18,018 bases of DNA from MGBC114844 sp910585855 (GCA_965646165.1 CBFFYP010000085.1:1-18018); one strand, 5' to 3'. Shown: positions 5,958 through 13,583, numbered from the stretch's first letter. Numbers and translations are program-made. Notes: a model not told the origin generated them from the sequence alone.

Positions 5958-7424
5958 CTATTCCTTTTCTTCCTGCAGCTTCTTTATCGCAGTCTGAATT
6001 CGTAATAAAGACTCCTTCTTTCCAAGCAATTCCATTATCTCCGTTGCACCTCCCGGTGTAGACTGTTTTCCAGAAACAGCCGTTCGAATCGGCCACATTA
6101 CATAACCATTTTTTACTCCTTTTTCCGCTACATAACCTGACAATACCGCATAAAGTGCATCATTGCTATAATCTTCCTGTGCCTCCAAAATCGGATAAAT
6201 ATCCTTTAATACTTCTAAAGAAGTTTCTGCATTTGTCTTCATTTTTTTATGAGTATAAAGCGTAATATCATACTCCGGCAGTTCCTGTAAAAAATCAATC
6301 TGATCTTTTATATCCGAAAAAACTTCAATTCTGGTTTTTATCAATGCCGCCACTTTTTTTAAGTCCATCTCTTTTGTAAGCACTTCTTTCAAATAAGGCT
6401 CCGCCATCTGATAAAAACGCTCAAATTCCATCGCTTTTAAATACTCTCCGTTCATCCATCTTAACTTTGTATAGTCAAATACAGAAGGAGATTTATTGAT
6501 ATGGTGATAGTCAAATGCTTCTATCAATTCTTCTAAAGAAAAAATTTCACGATTCTCTGTCGGACTCCAGCCAAGCAGCGCCACAAAATTTACAATCGTT
6601 TCCGGCAAAAATCCCTGTTCTACCAAATCCTCATAAGAAGCATGTCCGCTGCGCTTTGCCAATTTATGATGGTTTTCATCTGTAATCAAAGGACAGTGAA
6701 TATAAGTCGGCACTTCCCACCCAAACGCTTCATACAAACGATTATATTTCGGTGAAGAGGACAGATACTCATTTCCTCTTACCACATGAGTAATTCCCAT
6801 CAAATGATCATCCACTACATTGGCAAAATTATAAGTAGGAAACCCGTCTGATTTTATTAAAATCATATCATCTAATTCCGCATTTTCCACTGAAATATCT
6901 CCATATAATTCATCATGAAATGTAGTTGTTCCCTCTGTTGGATTATTTTGACGAATTACATAAGGTTTTCCCGCTGCCAAGCTGCTTTCTATCTCTTCCT
7001 TACTTAAAGAAAGACAGTGTTTATCATAAATCGAAATTTCCTTTCCCTCTACTATCTCTGTTTTTAAAGTTGCCAGCCTCTCTTTATCGCAAAAGCAATA
7101 ATAAGCCTCTCCTTTTTCTATCAGCATCTTTGCATATTCTAGATAAATCCCCTTTGCCTGACGCTCACTCTGCACATATGGTCCTACTCCACCGTCCTTA
7201 TCTGGTCCTTCATCATGAATTAAACCCGTTCTTTCCATTGTACGGTAGATAATCTCTACTGCTCCTTCCACCAGCCGCTCCTGATCGGTATCTTCAATAC
7301 GAAGCAGAAAATCTCCCCCCTCATGCTTTGCAATTAAATATGCATAAAGAGCCGTTCTTAAATTTCCTACATGCATACGTCCTGTTGGACTGGGTGCAAA
7401 TCTTGTTCTAATCTTTTGACTCAT
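5958..7424 (-). CDS. gltX: Glutamate--tRNA ligase
   Basis: Class I aminoacyl-tRNA synthetase of 488 residues, the usual length for bacterial GluRS. It charges tRNA-Glu, and in many Firmicutes also tRNA-Gln, with glutamate in the cytosol. The HIGH-type motif is PSPTGRMHVGN (11-21). The glutamate-binding LRIEDTDQER lies at 41-50 and VVRGNEYLSSSPKYN follows at 214-228. The KMSKS equivalent is KLAKRSG (254-260). The C-terminal part is the helical anticodon-binding domain. A GTGAGGT ribosome binding site precedes the ATG, and the promoter lies about 70 bp upstream. No T-box leader is present. The helicase gene follows at 41 bp. Confidence 0.97.
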   Translation of the reverse strand: MSQKIRTRFAPSPTGRMHVGNLRTALYAYLIAKHEGGDFLLRIEDTDQERLVEGAVEIIYRTMERTGLIHDEGPDKDGGVGPYVQSERQAKGIYLEYAKMLIEKGEAYYCFCDKERLATLKTEIVEGKEISIYDKHCLSLSKEEIESSLAAGKPYVIRQNNPTEGTTTFHDELYGDISVENAELDDMILIKSDGFPTYNFANVVDDHLMGITHVVRGNEYLSSSPKYNRLYEAFGWEVPTYIHCPLITDENHHKLAKRSGHASYEDLVEQGFLPETIVNFVALLGWSPTENREIFSLEELIEAFDYHHINKSPSVFDYTKLRWMNGEYLKAMEFERFYQMAEPYLKEVLTKEMDLKKVAALIKTRIEVFSDIKDQIDFLQELPEYDITLYTHKKMKTNAETSLEVLKDIYPILEAQEDYSNDALYAVLSGYVAEKGVKNGYVMWPIRTAVSGKQSTPGGATEIMELLGKKESLLRIQTAIKKLQEEKE

Positions 7425-7490
7425 TTTTTACCTCACTTTCGTTTTTATACTTTATTGAAAAGATCTCTTTTAAAATTTTATTTCCAGTCA

Positions 7491-7519
7491 ATTATAGATC
7501 AGCTTAATTCTTTTAGCAA
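7491..7519 (-). promoter_or_regulatory. Sigma-A promoter of gltX
   Basis: On the minus strand TTGCTA (7514-7519) and a perfect TATAAT (7491-7496) are 17 bp apart, about 67 bp upstream of the gltX start codon. The 3' end of repeat A2, which has the same orientation, is 112 bp further upstream. Confidence 0.7.
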
Positions 7520-7630
7520 CCTATTCCTATATTATTTTCCTCGTTTCTATCTTCTTTATAAACAATTCCTAACTGTTTTCATTTTCGTAAAAAGGACGCC
7601 GTATCTTGATATGTGATAATTTTTTTCCAA

Positions 7631-7979
7631 GAGGACACCAGATGCGAAAACCCTAGGCAGACTGCTGTTCCGGTTTCCAAAAAGCAAGCAGTTCTAAGAC
7701 TTCTGCATCCTAGCGTATCCAACCAGACAGACCGGGGCGCAATTCGCCCTTATAGCAATCAAAACAGAATTGGTGTATCAAAGGATGCAACCCATTACAA
7801 CAAAACAGCTTCCCTTTCATACGGGCTAAACACGCCCCTTTTTTTGCATACCCTGCATGGAAGCAGGATATGCAAAAAATCTTAGGTTTTCTAGCAGAAG
7901 TCAAGAACTTCTAGCTTTTTTCCAAAGTCACTGCAGTCTGCCTAGGGTTTTCGCATCTGGCTGTTTCTTGATTTCGGAA
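7631..7979 (-). repeat. Structured repeat family A, copy A2 (putative structured RNA)
   Basis: The sense strand is minus. The closing helix joins 7638-7665 to 7933-7960, a perfect 28-bp inverted repeat whose sequence (core CCCTAGGCAGACTGC) differs from that of A1 but is fully complementary within the copy. The side hairpin stem reads GCATATCCTGC / GCAGGGTATGC, with the conserved TTCCAT loop and T/A flanks. The core has GGGGCG / CGCCCC and GCCC / GGGC around TGTTTA and GAATTG. The 5' flank TTCCGAAATCAAGAAACAG and the 3' terminus CTGGTGTCCTC match the other copies. It ends 112 bp before the gltX promoter. Confidence 0.87.
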
Positions 7980-8082
7980 AAAACAAAAAATGAATGACAT
8001 CCAAACGTTTCTAAGAACCTGCCAACATATATATACTAATTTTATAGCTAATTTTTTTGTCAAATAACAATTATTTTTTACT
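7980..8082 (-). promoter_or_regulatory. Conserved 5' flank of A2 with promoter-like boxes
   Basis: Read on the minus strand, this stretch aligns with the 87 bp before A3: AGTAAAAAAT, then TTATTTGACAAAAAA, then TTAGAAAC(G/A)TTT(G/C)GATGTCATT and a T-rich run. TTGACA (8058-8063) and TAGTAT (8033-8038) are 19 bp apart, or a 17-bp spacing gives ATTAGT. The alignment of two otherwise unrelated flanks means the repeat unit is longer than the palindrome, and that it may carry its own promoter. Confidence 0.5.
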
Positions 8083-8321
8083 TAGAACAACATTCGACTT
8101 TAGGCTATGTATTCCCACCAGAAAATAAAATACTTATAAATACTTACTGCAAACATTTGTAACTATAAAAAAATAAATTTAAAATTAATAGAGAATAGAC
8201 AAAACAGAGAGGATTAAACAGAATCCAACAACGAATTAAATAGAATTTAGTAGGATTTAATAAAATTATATATGTGTATTGATAAAATAATGATATAAAA
8301 TAGCTTAAAATATACCATAAG

Positions 8322-8372
8322 ATCATCATTCCCCATTGGCATTTAGACGCTGTATTTTAGCATCTTAGAGCC
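8322..8372 (+). repeat. Repeat family B, fragment B2 (internal hairpin only)
   Basis: ATCATCATT-CCCC, TTGGCATTTAGACGC and TATTTTAGCATCTTAGAG match the middle of B1 (13616-13668). The hairpin GGCATTTAGACGCT / AGCATCTTAGAGCC with a 7-nt loop is retained, with a few mismatched pairs. Neither the outer arms nor the 3' half of B1 are present. The surrounding 8083-8431 is very AT-rich, with no credible gene. Confidence 0.6.
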
Positions 8373-8431
8373 GCACCTTCTTACATACATCTTTTTCAAT
8401 ATATTTAAAAAACTTCTATCTCCCATATTAC

Positions 8432-8518
8432 AGTAAAAAATTTTAATTATTTGTCAAAAAATTTGATACAAAACCAGCATATACTGACAAATTTTTAGAA
8501 ACATTTCGATGTCATTTT
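8432..8518 (+). promoter_or_regulatory. Conserved 5' flank of A3
   Basis: This is homologous to the flank of A2. It holds AGTAAAAAAT, TTATTTGTCAAAAAA, a TATA-rich stretch (CATATACT) and TTAGAAACATTTCGATGTCATT in the same order. The -35-like TTGTCA (8452-8457) sits where A2 has TTGACA, but no good -10 lies at 17 bp, so the promoter may be weaker or lost in this copy. Confidence 0.4.
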
Positions 8519-8870
8519 TTTCCAAAAGCAAGAAACAGCCAAATGCGAACCCTCTAGGCAGACTGCAGTGACTTTGGAAAAAAGTTAGAAGTTCTTGACT
8601 TCTGCTTCTCAATCTAAGATTTTTTGCCTATCCTGCTTCCATGCAGGGTAGGCAAAAAAAGGGGCGTGTTTAGCCCGTATGAAAGAGAAACCGTTTTGTT
8701 ACGGTAGATTGCATCCTTTGGTATGCCCATTCTGTTTTGGCTGCCATAAGGGCGAATTGCGCCCCGGTCTGTACGGTTGGATGCGCTATCATGCAGAAGT
8801 CTTAGAACTTCTTGCTTTTTGGAAGCCGGAACAGCAGTCTGCCTAGAGGGTTCGCATTTGGCGTCCCCCC
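8519..8870 (+). repeat. Structured repeat family A, copy A3 (putative structured RNA)
   Basis: The closing helix joins 8539-8566 to 8834-8861, a perfect 28-bp inverted repeat. It differs from A2 at several positions (GAACCCTCTAGG instead of GAAAACCCTAGG; CCAAAT instead of CCAGAT), with every change matched in the opposite arm. The side hairpin stem is GCCTATCCTGC / GCAGGGTAGGC. The core is GGGGCG-TGTTTA-GCCC / GGGC-GAATTG-CGCCCC. It is closest to A2 in the variable centre (GCATCCTTTG, TTCTGTTTTG). Its 3' end, GGCGTCCCCCC, is 134 bp upstream of the ECF S-component start in the same orientation. Confidence 0.87.
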
Positions 8871-9004
8871 GTAAAAAAATTCTCGCAAAAAACTGGTATG
8901 GTGTTTTTTTCTTAAATTGGCTATTTCTATCTATCCACTTTTCTCTATAATAAGGATTATAAAAATAAAGAACAACACCTATCAGGTAAGAATGGAGGAT
9001 TATT

Positions 9005-9799
9005 ATGGAAAAAACACTAAGAAAAAACACTGCTCTTTTTATTGGTATTATTATTTTTATTCTAGGAGCAGCAGCAGGAATTTTAACTTATGAAAGTGCA
9101 ACCAGTGAGTCGGCATCTAACTATGCAAAAATGCTCTATGCCCTTAGCCTAATTACAGCTACACTTGGTCTAATTACGATTACATCTGGTGTCCGCTCTA
9201 TTTCTGCTGAAAAATCAATAAAAAAACCAGATACCAAAACCTTGGCTCAGGCTGCTCTATGTGCCGCTTTATGCTATATTGGTTTTACCTTTTTTAAAAT
9301 TGATTTTTCGGTTGGAACGGAAAAGACAGCCATTCATTTTGGAAATATCTTTTGTGTACTTGCAGCCCTTTTTATCGGCGGATTCTGGGGCGGTATGGCA
9401 GGAGCAGTCGGCATGACAATCGCCGATCTTACTACTGCTTATGTGACCAGCGCACCAAAAACCTTTTTACTAAAACTTTTTATTGGTTTAATTGTAGGTT
9501 TCGTTGCTCATAAAATCGGCAAATTAAGTGCCGATCACAGCAAAAAATATACTACACTTATTACAATAAGTGCCTGTACAGCAGGAATGTTATTTAATGT
9601 AATCGCCGATCCGTTAGTAGGTTATTTCTATAAAACCTATTTATTAGGAGTTCCGCAGGATATTACAAAAGTACTGGCAAAAATCGGTGCGGCAACAACT
9701 GCTGTCAATGCGGTTACTACTGTTTTTATTGCTTCTATCCTTTACTTAGCACTGCGTCCTGCACTAAAAAAAGCAGACTTATTTGTTTCTGTTCAATAA
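9005..9799 (+). CDS. ECF transporter S component (vitamin/cofactor uptake), substrate unknown
   Basis: This 264-residue integral membrane protein has an S-component-like core (about 78-250) containing HFGNIFCVLAALFIGG-WGGMAGAVGMTIADL (111-141), KTFLLKLFIGLIVGFVAHK and a final helix VFIASILYLAL. Such proteins bind a vitamin or cofactor precursor and work with a shared EcfAA'T module, which is not in this window. Two extra membrane helices at the N terminus (about 10-28 and 44-62) precede the core, which is unusual for small S components. No known riboswitch is recognisable upstream, so the substrate stays open. GGAGG lies 7 bp before the ATG. TATAAT at 8946-8951 could be a -10, but no good -35 accompanies it. 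It is the only plus-strand gene and ends at a strong terminator. Confidence 0.8.
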   Translation: MEKTLRKNTALFIGIIIFILGAAAGILTYESATSESASNYAKMLYALSLITATLGLITITSGVRSISAEKSIKKPDTKTLAQAALCAALCYIGFTFFKIDFSVGTEKTAIHFGNIFCVLAALFIGGFWGGMAGAVGMTIADLTTAYVTSAPKTFLLKLFIGLIVGFVAHKIGKLSADHSKKYTTLITISACTAGMLFNVIADPLVGYFYKTYLLGVPQDITKVLAKIGAATTAVNAVTTVFIASILYLALRPALKKADLFVSVQ

Positions 9800-9809
9800 T
9801 TTCATATTC

Positions 9810-9853
9810 AAAAAAGGTCTATGGTGCTAAAATAACAGCATAGACCTTTTTTT
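9810..9853 (+). terminator. Bidirectional Rho-independent terminator
   Basis: AAAAAAGGTCTATG pairs with CATAGACCTTTTTT around a short loop. The stem is followed by a T run on the plus strand and, on the minus strand, by the complementary T run. It sits between two convergent genes and can end both the ECF S-component transcript and the ABC permease transcript. Confidence 0.9.
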
Positions 9854-9867
9854 AGATTTTAGCTAAA

Positions 9868-11892
9868 TTATTGTTCTCCTACAATCTTATAGTAACTGCG
9901 GGATGTCACAAAAAATACAATCAAATAAATTACTCCAAACAGCAGTACTGTCCCAATCAAACACCAAGCAAAAAGTATTTCATTTCTTAGATTTAAAATT
10001 GCAAGCAATCGTTTCAGCATAGGAAATGCTGCTGCAAGATGAATTGCTGCCATTACAAGCGGAAGAAAAAAGACGGTCTGTACTTGTGTACGAATTGCTC
10101 CTTTTACTTCTGTACGGCTCATTCCGACTTTCTGCATTATAGCAAACCGTTCTTTATCTTCATATCCTTCTGAAATCTGTTTATAGTAAATAATTAAAAC
10201 CGTTACCATTAAAAACATACTTCCAAGGAATAACCCCAAAAAGAATAACGCTCCGTTAATTGCCAGGAAATCTGCATATCCTTCCTGTCTAGATTCCATA
10301 TACATATACGCTCCATTCTCTAATTGCCCCATTTCCCTGCGAATGGCTGCAGCACAGGCAATCTTTTCCTCTGCTGTTCCGTCTATATCTATATCTAACC
10401 GATAAGTTACTTTTGGCGGTGTCCGATCAGGTATTTCTAAAAAAGTAGTATTTATTTTTTGTATTACTTCTTGAAAAGCAGTTTCATCTGCTACAATCAA
10501 ATAGACGTCCCCTTTTCCGATTAATCCATAAATTTTTTCTTCCTCCTGCTGTCCTTTCGGAAATGCTACATGCTCTGCAATCGAATATTCTGTCTGATTA
10601 AAAACAATTTTATCTTCTGTAAACGGCATCTGCGAAACAAATGCAATCTCTCCCTCTTTTAATACATTAATTGTATTTCCCGAAATCTTTTCATAGTTTT
10701 CTTTTGTCATAACTGTTATTAATACAAATAAATCATCATTAAAATCTATCTTCTCTTTTGGAAAAAAGATTCCGTTTTCTGTCCAAACTCCGGTTGCTCC
10801 CATACTAAAATCTTCGGTTTCTTCTAATATGGTTCTGCTATTTTCCCGAATACATAGTCTAATTCTTTCTAAAAGCTGCTGCCGTGTTTCTTTTGACGGC
10901 ACTTCCGAAAAATAAATCTCCATTCCCATTTCGGCTTTATAACGGCTGTCTAATTCGTCTTCTAGCCCAATATACATACTGATTGTTGTAGAAATCATAA
11001 CTAATACCATAGTGGATAAAATACAAATATTTGCCAGTCCCACTGCATTTTGCTTCATTCGATAAATCATACCCGATACAGCGGTAAAATGTCTGGTCTG
11101 ATAATAATAGGCTTTATTTTTTCGAAGTATCTTTAAAAAAGCAATACTGCCTGCTGTAAAAAGACAATATGTTCCGATAATAACCAATATTACTGCAACA
11201 AAAAACAGCGTAAGTGCCTCTAATGGCTTTTCTGTTGTAATTGAAATATAATATGCTATTCCAAGACAAACCACTCCAATTACAGTCATCAAAATCTTTG
11301 TCTTTGGTTCTCGTTCTCCGGTATTGCTGCTTCGCAAAAGTTCAATCGGATTTGACAGTTGAATTTTCATAAAATTATAACCAAATGTAGCCAAATAAAT
11401 TGCTCCAAATAATGCCATTGTCTGCAGACATCCAGATTTTGAAATATAAAATGGTATGCTTTCTTCTAAACCAGTAAGCCGATATAAAAACATCGTCAAA
11501 AGTTTATTAAATAAAATTCCAAGCAGCAGCCCCATTCCTACAGAAATAAAATAAGTAGCCAATATTTCCCAAAACATAACTTTTGCAATATGATATTTCT
11601 CCATACCAAGAATATTGTAAACACCCAGTTCTTTTTTTCTTCGTTTCATAATAAAACTATTAGTATAAAATAATAAAATACTGATAAAAAACCCGATTAC
11701 CACAATGCCAAGAGATAAAATTGTAATAATATTTACCCCTCCTCTTACATGTTTTAACCCTTCATTTCCCTGCATAGTCCGTGTACAATAAAACATCATT
11801 ACAGATACTATCCCTGTCAGCAGATATGGAAAATAAAAATGTTTATTGCTTTTTATATTGATCCATGCTAATTTTCGATATAACTTATTCAT
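9868..11892 (-). CDS. BceB-like ABC transporter permease (antimicrobial peptide sensing/detoxification)
   Basis: The 674-residue FtsX-type permease has the BceB layout: a first membrane helix near 20-35, three helices at about 55-180, further helices at about 200-250 and 285-308, a large extracellular domain at about 310-545, and three C-terminal helices (about 550-580, 610-635, 640-665), around ten in all. KRRKKELGVYNILGM (84-98) and EDKERFAIMQKVGMSRTEV are the cytoplasmic coupling-helix motifs of FtsX domains. In known Bce systems the permease senses a lipid-II-cycle antibiotic such as bacitracin and forms a complex with the histidine kinase. Its start overlaps the ATPase gene by 8 bp. The drug specificity cannot be read from sequence. 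Confidence 0.9.
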   Translation of the reverse strand: MNKLYRKLAWINIKSNKHFYFPYLLTGIVSVMMFYCTRTMQGNEGLKHVRGGVNIITILSLGIVVIGFFISILLFYTNSFIMKRRKKELGVYNILGMEKYHIAKVMFWEILATYFISVGMGLLLGILFNKLLTMFLYRLTGLEESIPFYISKSGCLQTMALFGAIYLATFGYNFMKIQLSNPIELLRSSNTGEREPKTKILMTVIGVVCLGIAYYISITTEKPLEALTLFFVAVILVIIGTYCLFTAGSIAFLKILRKNKAYYYQTRHFTAVSGMIYRMKQNAVGLANICILSTMVLVMISTTISMYIGLEDELDSRYKAEMGMEIYFSEVPSKETRQQLLERIRLCIRENSRTILEETEDFSMGATGVWTENGIFFPKEKIDFNDDLFVLITVMTKENYEKISGNTINVLKEGEIAFVSQMPFTEDKIVFNQTEYSIAEHVAFPKGQQEEEKIYGLIGKGDVYLIVADETAFQEVIQKINTTFLEIPDRTPPKVTYRLDIDIDGTAEEKIACAAAIRREMGQLENGAYMYMESRQEGYADFLAINGALFFLGLFLGSMFLMVTVLIIYYKQISEGYEDKERFAIMQKVGMSRTEVKGAIRTQVQTVFFLPLVMAAIHLAAAFPMLKRLLAILNLRNEILFAWCLIGTVLLFGVIYLIVFFVTSRSYYKIVGEQ

Positions 11893-12652
11893 ACCCCTCT
11901 CCCCCTGTTGTCAATATAGTCAATGTATCGGAGATTTTTACATAGAGTTCTTCATCATTTAAATTGCCTCGGTAAAGCTGGTGGAAAACCTCTCCGTCTT
12001 TAATAAAAAGAACCCGCTTGGCACGGCTGGCTGCCTTTGTACTATGTGTTACCATCAAAATAGTTTGCCCCTCTTCGTTAATTTTATTAAACAGGGAAAG
12101 CAGACTGTCGGTCGCTTTGGAATCTAATGCACCGGTCGGCTCATCCGCAAGAATTAATTGCGGCTTGGTAATTAATGCTCTTGCTACGGCTGCCCTCTGT
12201 TTTTGCCCGCCGGAAACTTCATATGGAAATTTTTCAAGAATCTCTTGAATCCCTAATTTCTTTGCAATCGGCTTTAGACGTGGTTCCATCTTATCTACTG
12301 CTGTATTTTCCAATACCAAAGGCAATAAAATATTATCCTTAATGGAAAAATTGTCCAACAAATTAAAATCCTGAAATACAAATCCCAAATTATCCCGCCG
12401 AAATGCAGAAATCTCCTTTTCTTTAATCGCAACAATATTTTTTCCATTCAGCAGCACCTCACCTCCGGTCGGCTTATCTAATGCTGCCAAAATATTTAAT
12501 AATGTTGTTTTTCCCGAACCAGATTCTCCCATAATCGCAACATATTCTCCTTTTTCTACAGAAAAATTAATGCTTGATAAAGCCTGCACCTGATTTCCTC
12601 CAAATCTTGTTGTGTAAATTTTCTTTAAATTTTTCACCTCTAAAATCGCCAT
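11885..12652 (-). CDS. BceA-like ABC transporter ATP-binding protein
   Basis: The 255-residue ATPase of the MacB/LolD/BceA type energises the permease encoded just downstream. Walker A is GESGSGKT (42-49), the Q-loop glutamine is at 94 in FVFQDFNLLD, the signature is VSGGQ (146-150), Walker B is LILADE (166-171) followed by PTGALD, and the switch histidine is H203 in VTHS. The stop overlaps the permease start by 8 bp. GGAGGG lies 5 bp before the ATG. The promoter has a good -10 and a poor -35, with phased direct repeats upstream, which suggests activation by a response regulator, presumably the BceR-like protein encoded at 14744-15415. Confidence 0.95.
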   Translation of the reverse strand: MAILEVKNLKKIYTTRFGGNQVQALSSINFSVEKGEYVAIMGESGSGKTTLLNILAALDKPTGGEVLLNGKNIVAIKEKEISAFRRDNLGFVFQDFNLLDNFSIKDNILLPLVLENTAVDKMEPRLKPIAKKLGIQEILEKFPYEVSGGQKQRAAVARALITKPQLILADEPTGALDSKATDSLLSLFNKINEEGQTILMVTHSTKAASRAKRVLFIKDGEVFHQLYRGNLNDEELYVKISDTLTILTTGGEGYE

Positions 12653-12692
12653 AAGTACCCTCCATTTTTTGCATTTTCTTTTTACCGTATTC

Positions 12693-12721
12693 AGTATAGC
12701 AAAAAAAGAAAATGCAAGCTA
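12693..12721 (-). promoter_or_regulatory. Activator-dependent promoter of the Bce-like ABC operon
   Basis: On the minus strand TATACT (12693-12698) is a good -10, but the hexamer 17 bp upstream (TAGCTT, 12716-12721) is a poor -35. The leader to the ATPase start is about 35 nt. The weak -35 next to phased repeats fits a response-regulator-dependent promoter. Confidence 0.5.
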
Positions 12722-12730
12722 TTGATTCTG

Positions 12731-12766
12731 CTTACATTTTCTTATTATTTCTTACACTTTTGTAAG
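12731..12766. promoter_or_regulatory. Phased direct repeats, probable response-regulator site
   Basis: Three 10-bp units follow head to tail: CTTACATTTT (12731-12740), CTTATTATTT (12741-12750) and CTTACACTTT (12751-12760), then TGTAAG. The last unit also forms a perfect inverted repeat CTTACA-N4-TGTAAG. OmpR-family regulators bind such direct repeats. The block ends about 10 bp from the -35 position of the ABC operon promoter, a common place for an activator. Confidence 0.55.
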
Positions 12767-12793
12767 ATTACTCTATTTTCTGCTTTCCTATTC

Positions 12794-12812
12794 ATACACT
12801 TTTTTAGTGTAT
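12794..12812. other. Small inverted repeat behind the surface-protein gene
   Basis: ATACACT and AGTGTAT form a perfect 7-bp inverted repeat around TTTTT. No T run follows on the minus strand, so it is a poor terminator for the gene ending at 12854. It shares ACACTTTT with the phased repeats nearby and might be another regulator site. Confidence 0.25.
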
Positions 12813-12853
12813 AATAATCCTAGACTAATTTAGATTAAAAAGACTTATAATAT

Positions 12854-13447
12854 CTACTTTTCAAAAACTTTATTTACAGACCCAACCCATTCACCTTTCT
12901 CATTTACTATATATCCATCCTCTGTAACAGTATTAAATAAACATTCTCCATTTTCTGTCATACAATACCATTTTCCCTCGATCTGCTGCCACCCTGTTTT
13001 CATACTTCTGTTTACCAGATCAAAATAATACCATTGATTATCTATTTGCTGCCATCCAATCTTTTTCTTTCCACTTACTAAATCAAAATAATACCACTTC
13101 TTTCCTATCCTCTGCCAATCTGCCGATATACCTTCACTATTTAACAAAGAATCTCCTGACCATATCTGATTTTCAGAAAAAATTGTTTGATTGAGTGCTT
13201 TTATTAATTCCTCTTTTTCTTTTTCATTTTTTTCTTCTAATTTATTAACATTATCAATATAGGCCTCAATCAATTTTATCAATACCTCATACGACAAATC
13301 CTCATAATTGATATTGACCAGTCCGTTTTGTTTCATAACATCTCTAACTTCACTATCCTGAAAATTATGACCTACAGCAACTCCGGTAAATCCTGCAATT
13401 ACTGTAAATATCCCCGTAATAATAACATTCTTAGTCGATGTTTTCAT
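12854..13447 (-). CDS. Small surface protein with cell-wall-binding (choline-binding-like) repeats
   Basis: The 197-residue protein has an N-terminal hydrophobic segment (about 7-26) that acts as a signal peptide or anchor, a helical and partly coiled-coil part (about 50-88, with KLEEKNEKEKEE), and three aromatic repeats from about residue 111: WQRIGKKWYYF, GWQQIDNQWYYF and GWQQIEGKWYCM. These are CW_binding/choline-binding-type repeats, which attach proteins to cell-wall polymers; glucan-binding proteins have similar units. No catalytic domain is present. The GGATGGTGA ribosome binding site and its own promoter mark it as a separate unit. It sits between the Bce-like sensor genes and transporter genes, so it may belong to the same response; that link is only positional. 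Confidence 0.75.
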   Translation of the reverse strand: MKTSTKNVIITGIFTVIAGFTGVAVGHNFQDSEVRDVMKQNGLVNINYEDLSYEVLIKLIEAYIDNVNKLEEKNEKEKEELIKALNQTIFSENQIWSGDSLLNSEGISADWQRIGKKWYYFDLVSGKKKIGWQQIDNQWYYFDLVNRSMKTGWQQIEGKWYCMTENGECLFNTVTEDGYIVNEKGEWVGSVNKVFEK

Positions 13448-13475
13448 TTGTAATTCACCATCCCCAGACTTTTGT

Positions 13476-13504
13476 ATTATATCTGAATTCTATACTACTA
13501 CAAA
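13476..13504 (-). promoter_or_regulatory. Promoter of the cell-wall-binding repeat protein gene
   Basis: On the minus strand a perfect TATAAT (13476-13481) lies 17 bp from TTTGTA (13499-13504), about 30 bp before the start codon. The -35 is weak, so the promoter may need help or be only moderately active. Confidence 0.5.
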
Positions 13505-13583
13505 TAAATTTACTACACCGTTTTTTATAAATAGTTATATTTTGTTACAGTAATATCCTTCTCTGTTTTCTGGTGAAAATACG

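Noticed and set aside
7425..7630. T-box or other tRNA-sensing leader before gltX
   Set aside because: The predicted leader is only about 65-70 nt, with no T-box sequence or specifier arm.
8083..8321. A hidden small gene in the AT-rich stretch between A2 and A3 (for example the 61-codon frame at 8144-8329)
   Set aside because: The frame is composed mostly of Tyr, Phe, Ile and Leu from AT-rich DNA, has no ribosome binding site and shows no recognisable domain.
8871..9004. Known vitamin riboswitch ahead of the ECF S component
   Set aside because: I could not find conserved elements of FMN, TPP, cobalamin, preQ1, folate or biotin-type leaders in the 134 bp between A3 and the gene.
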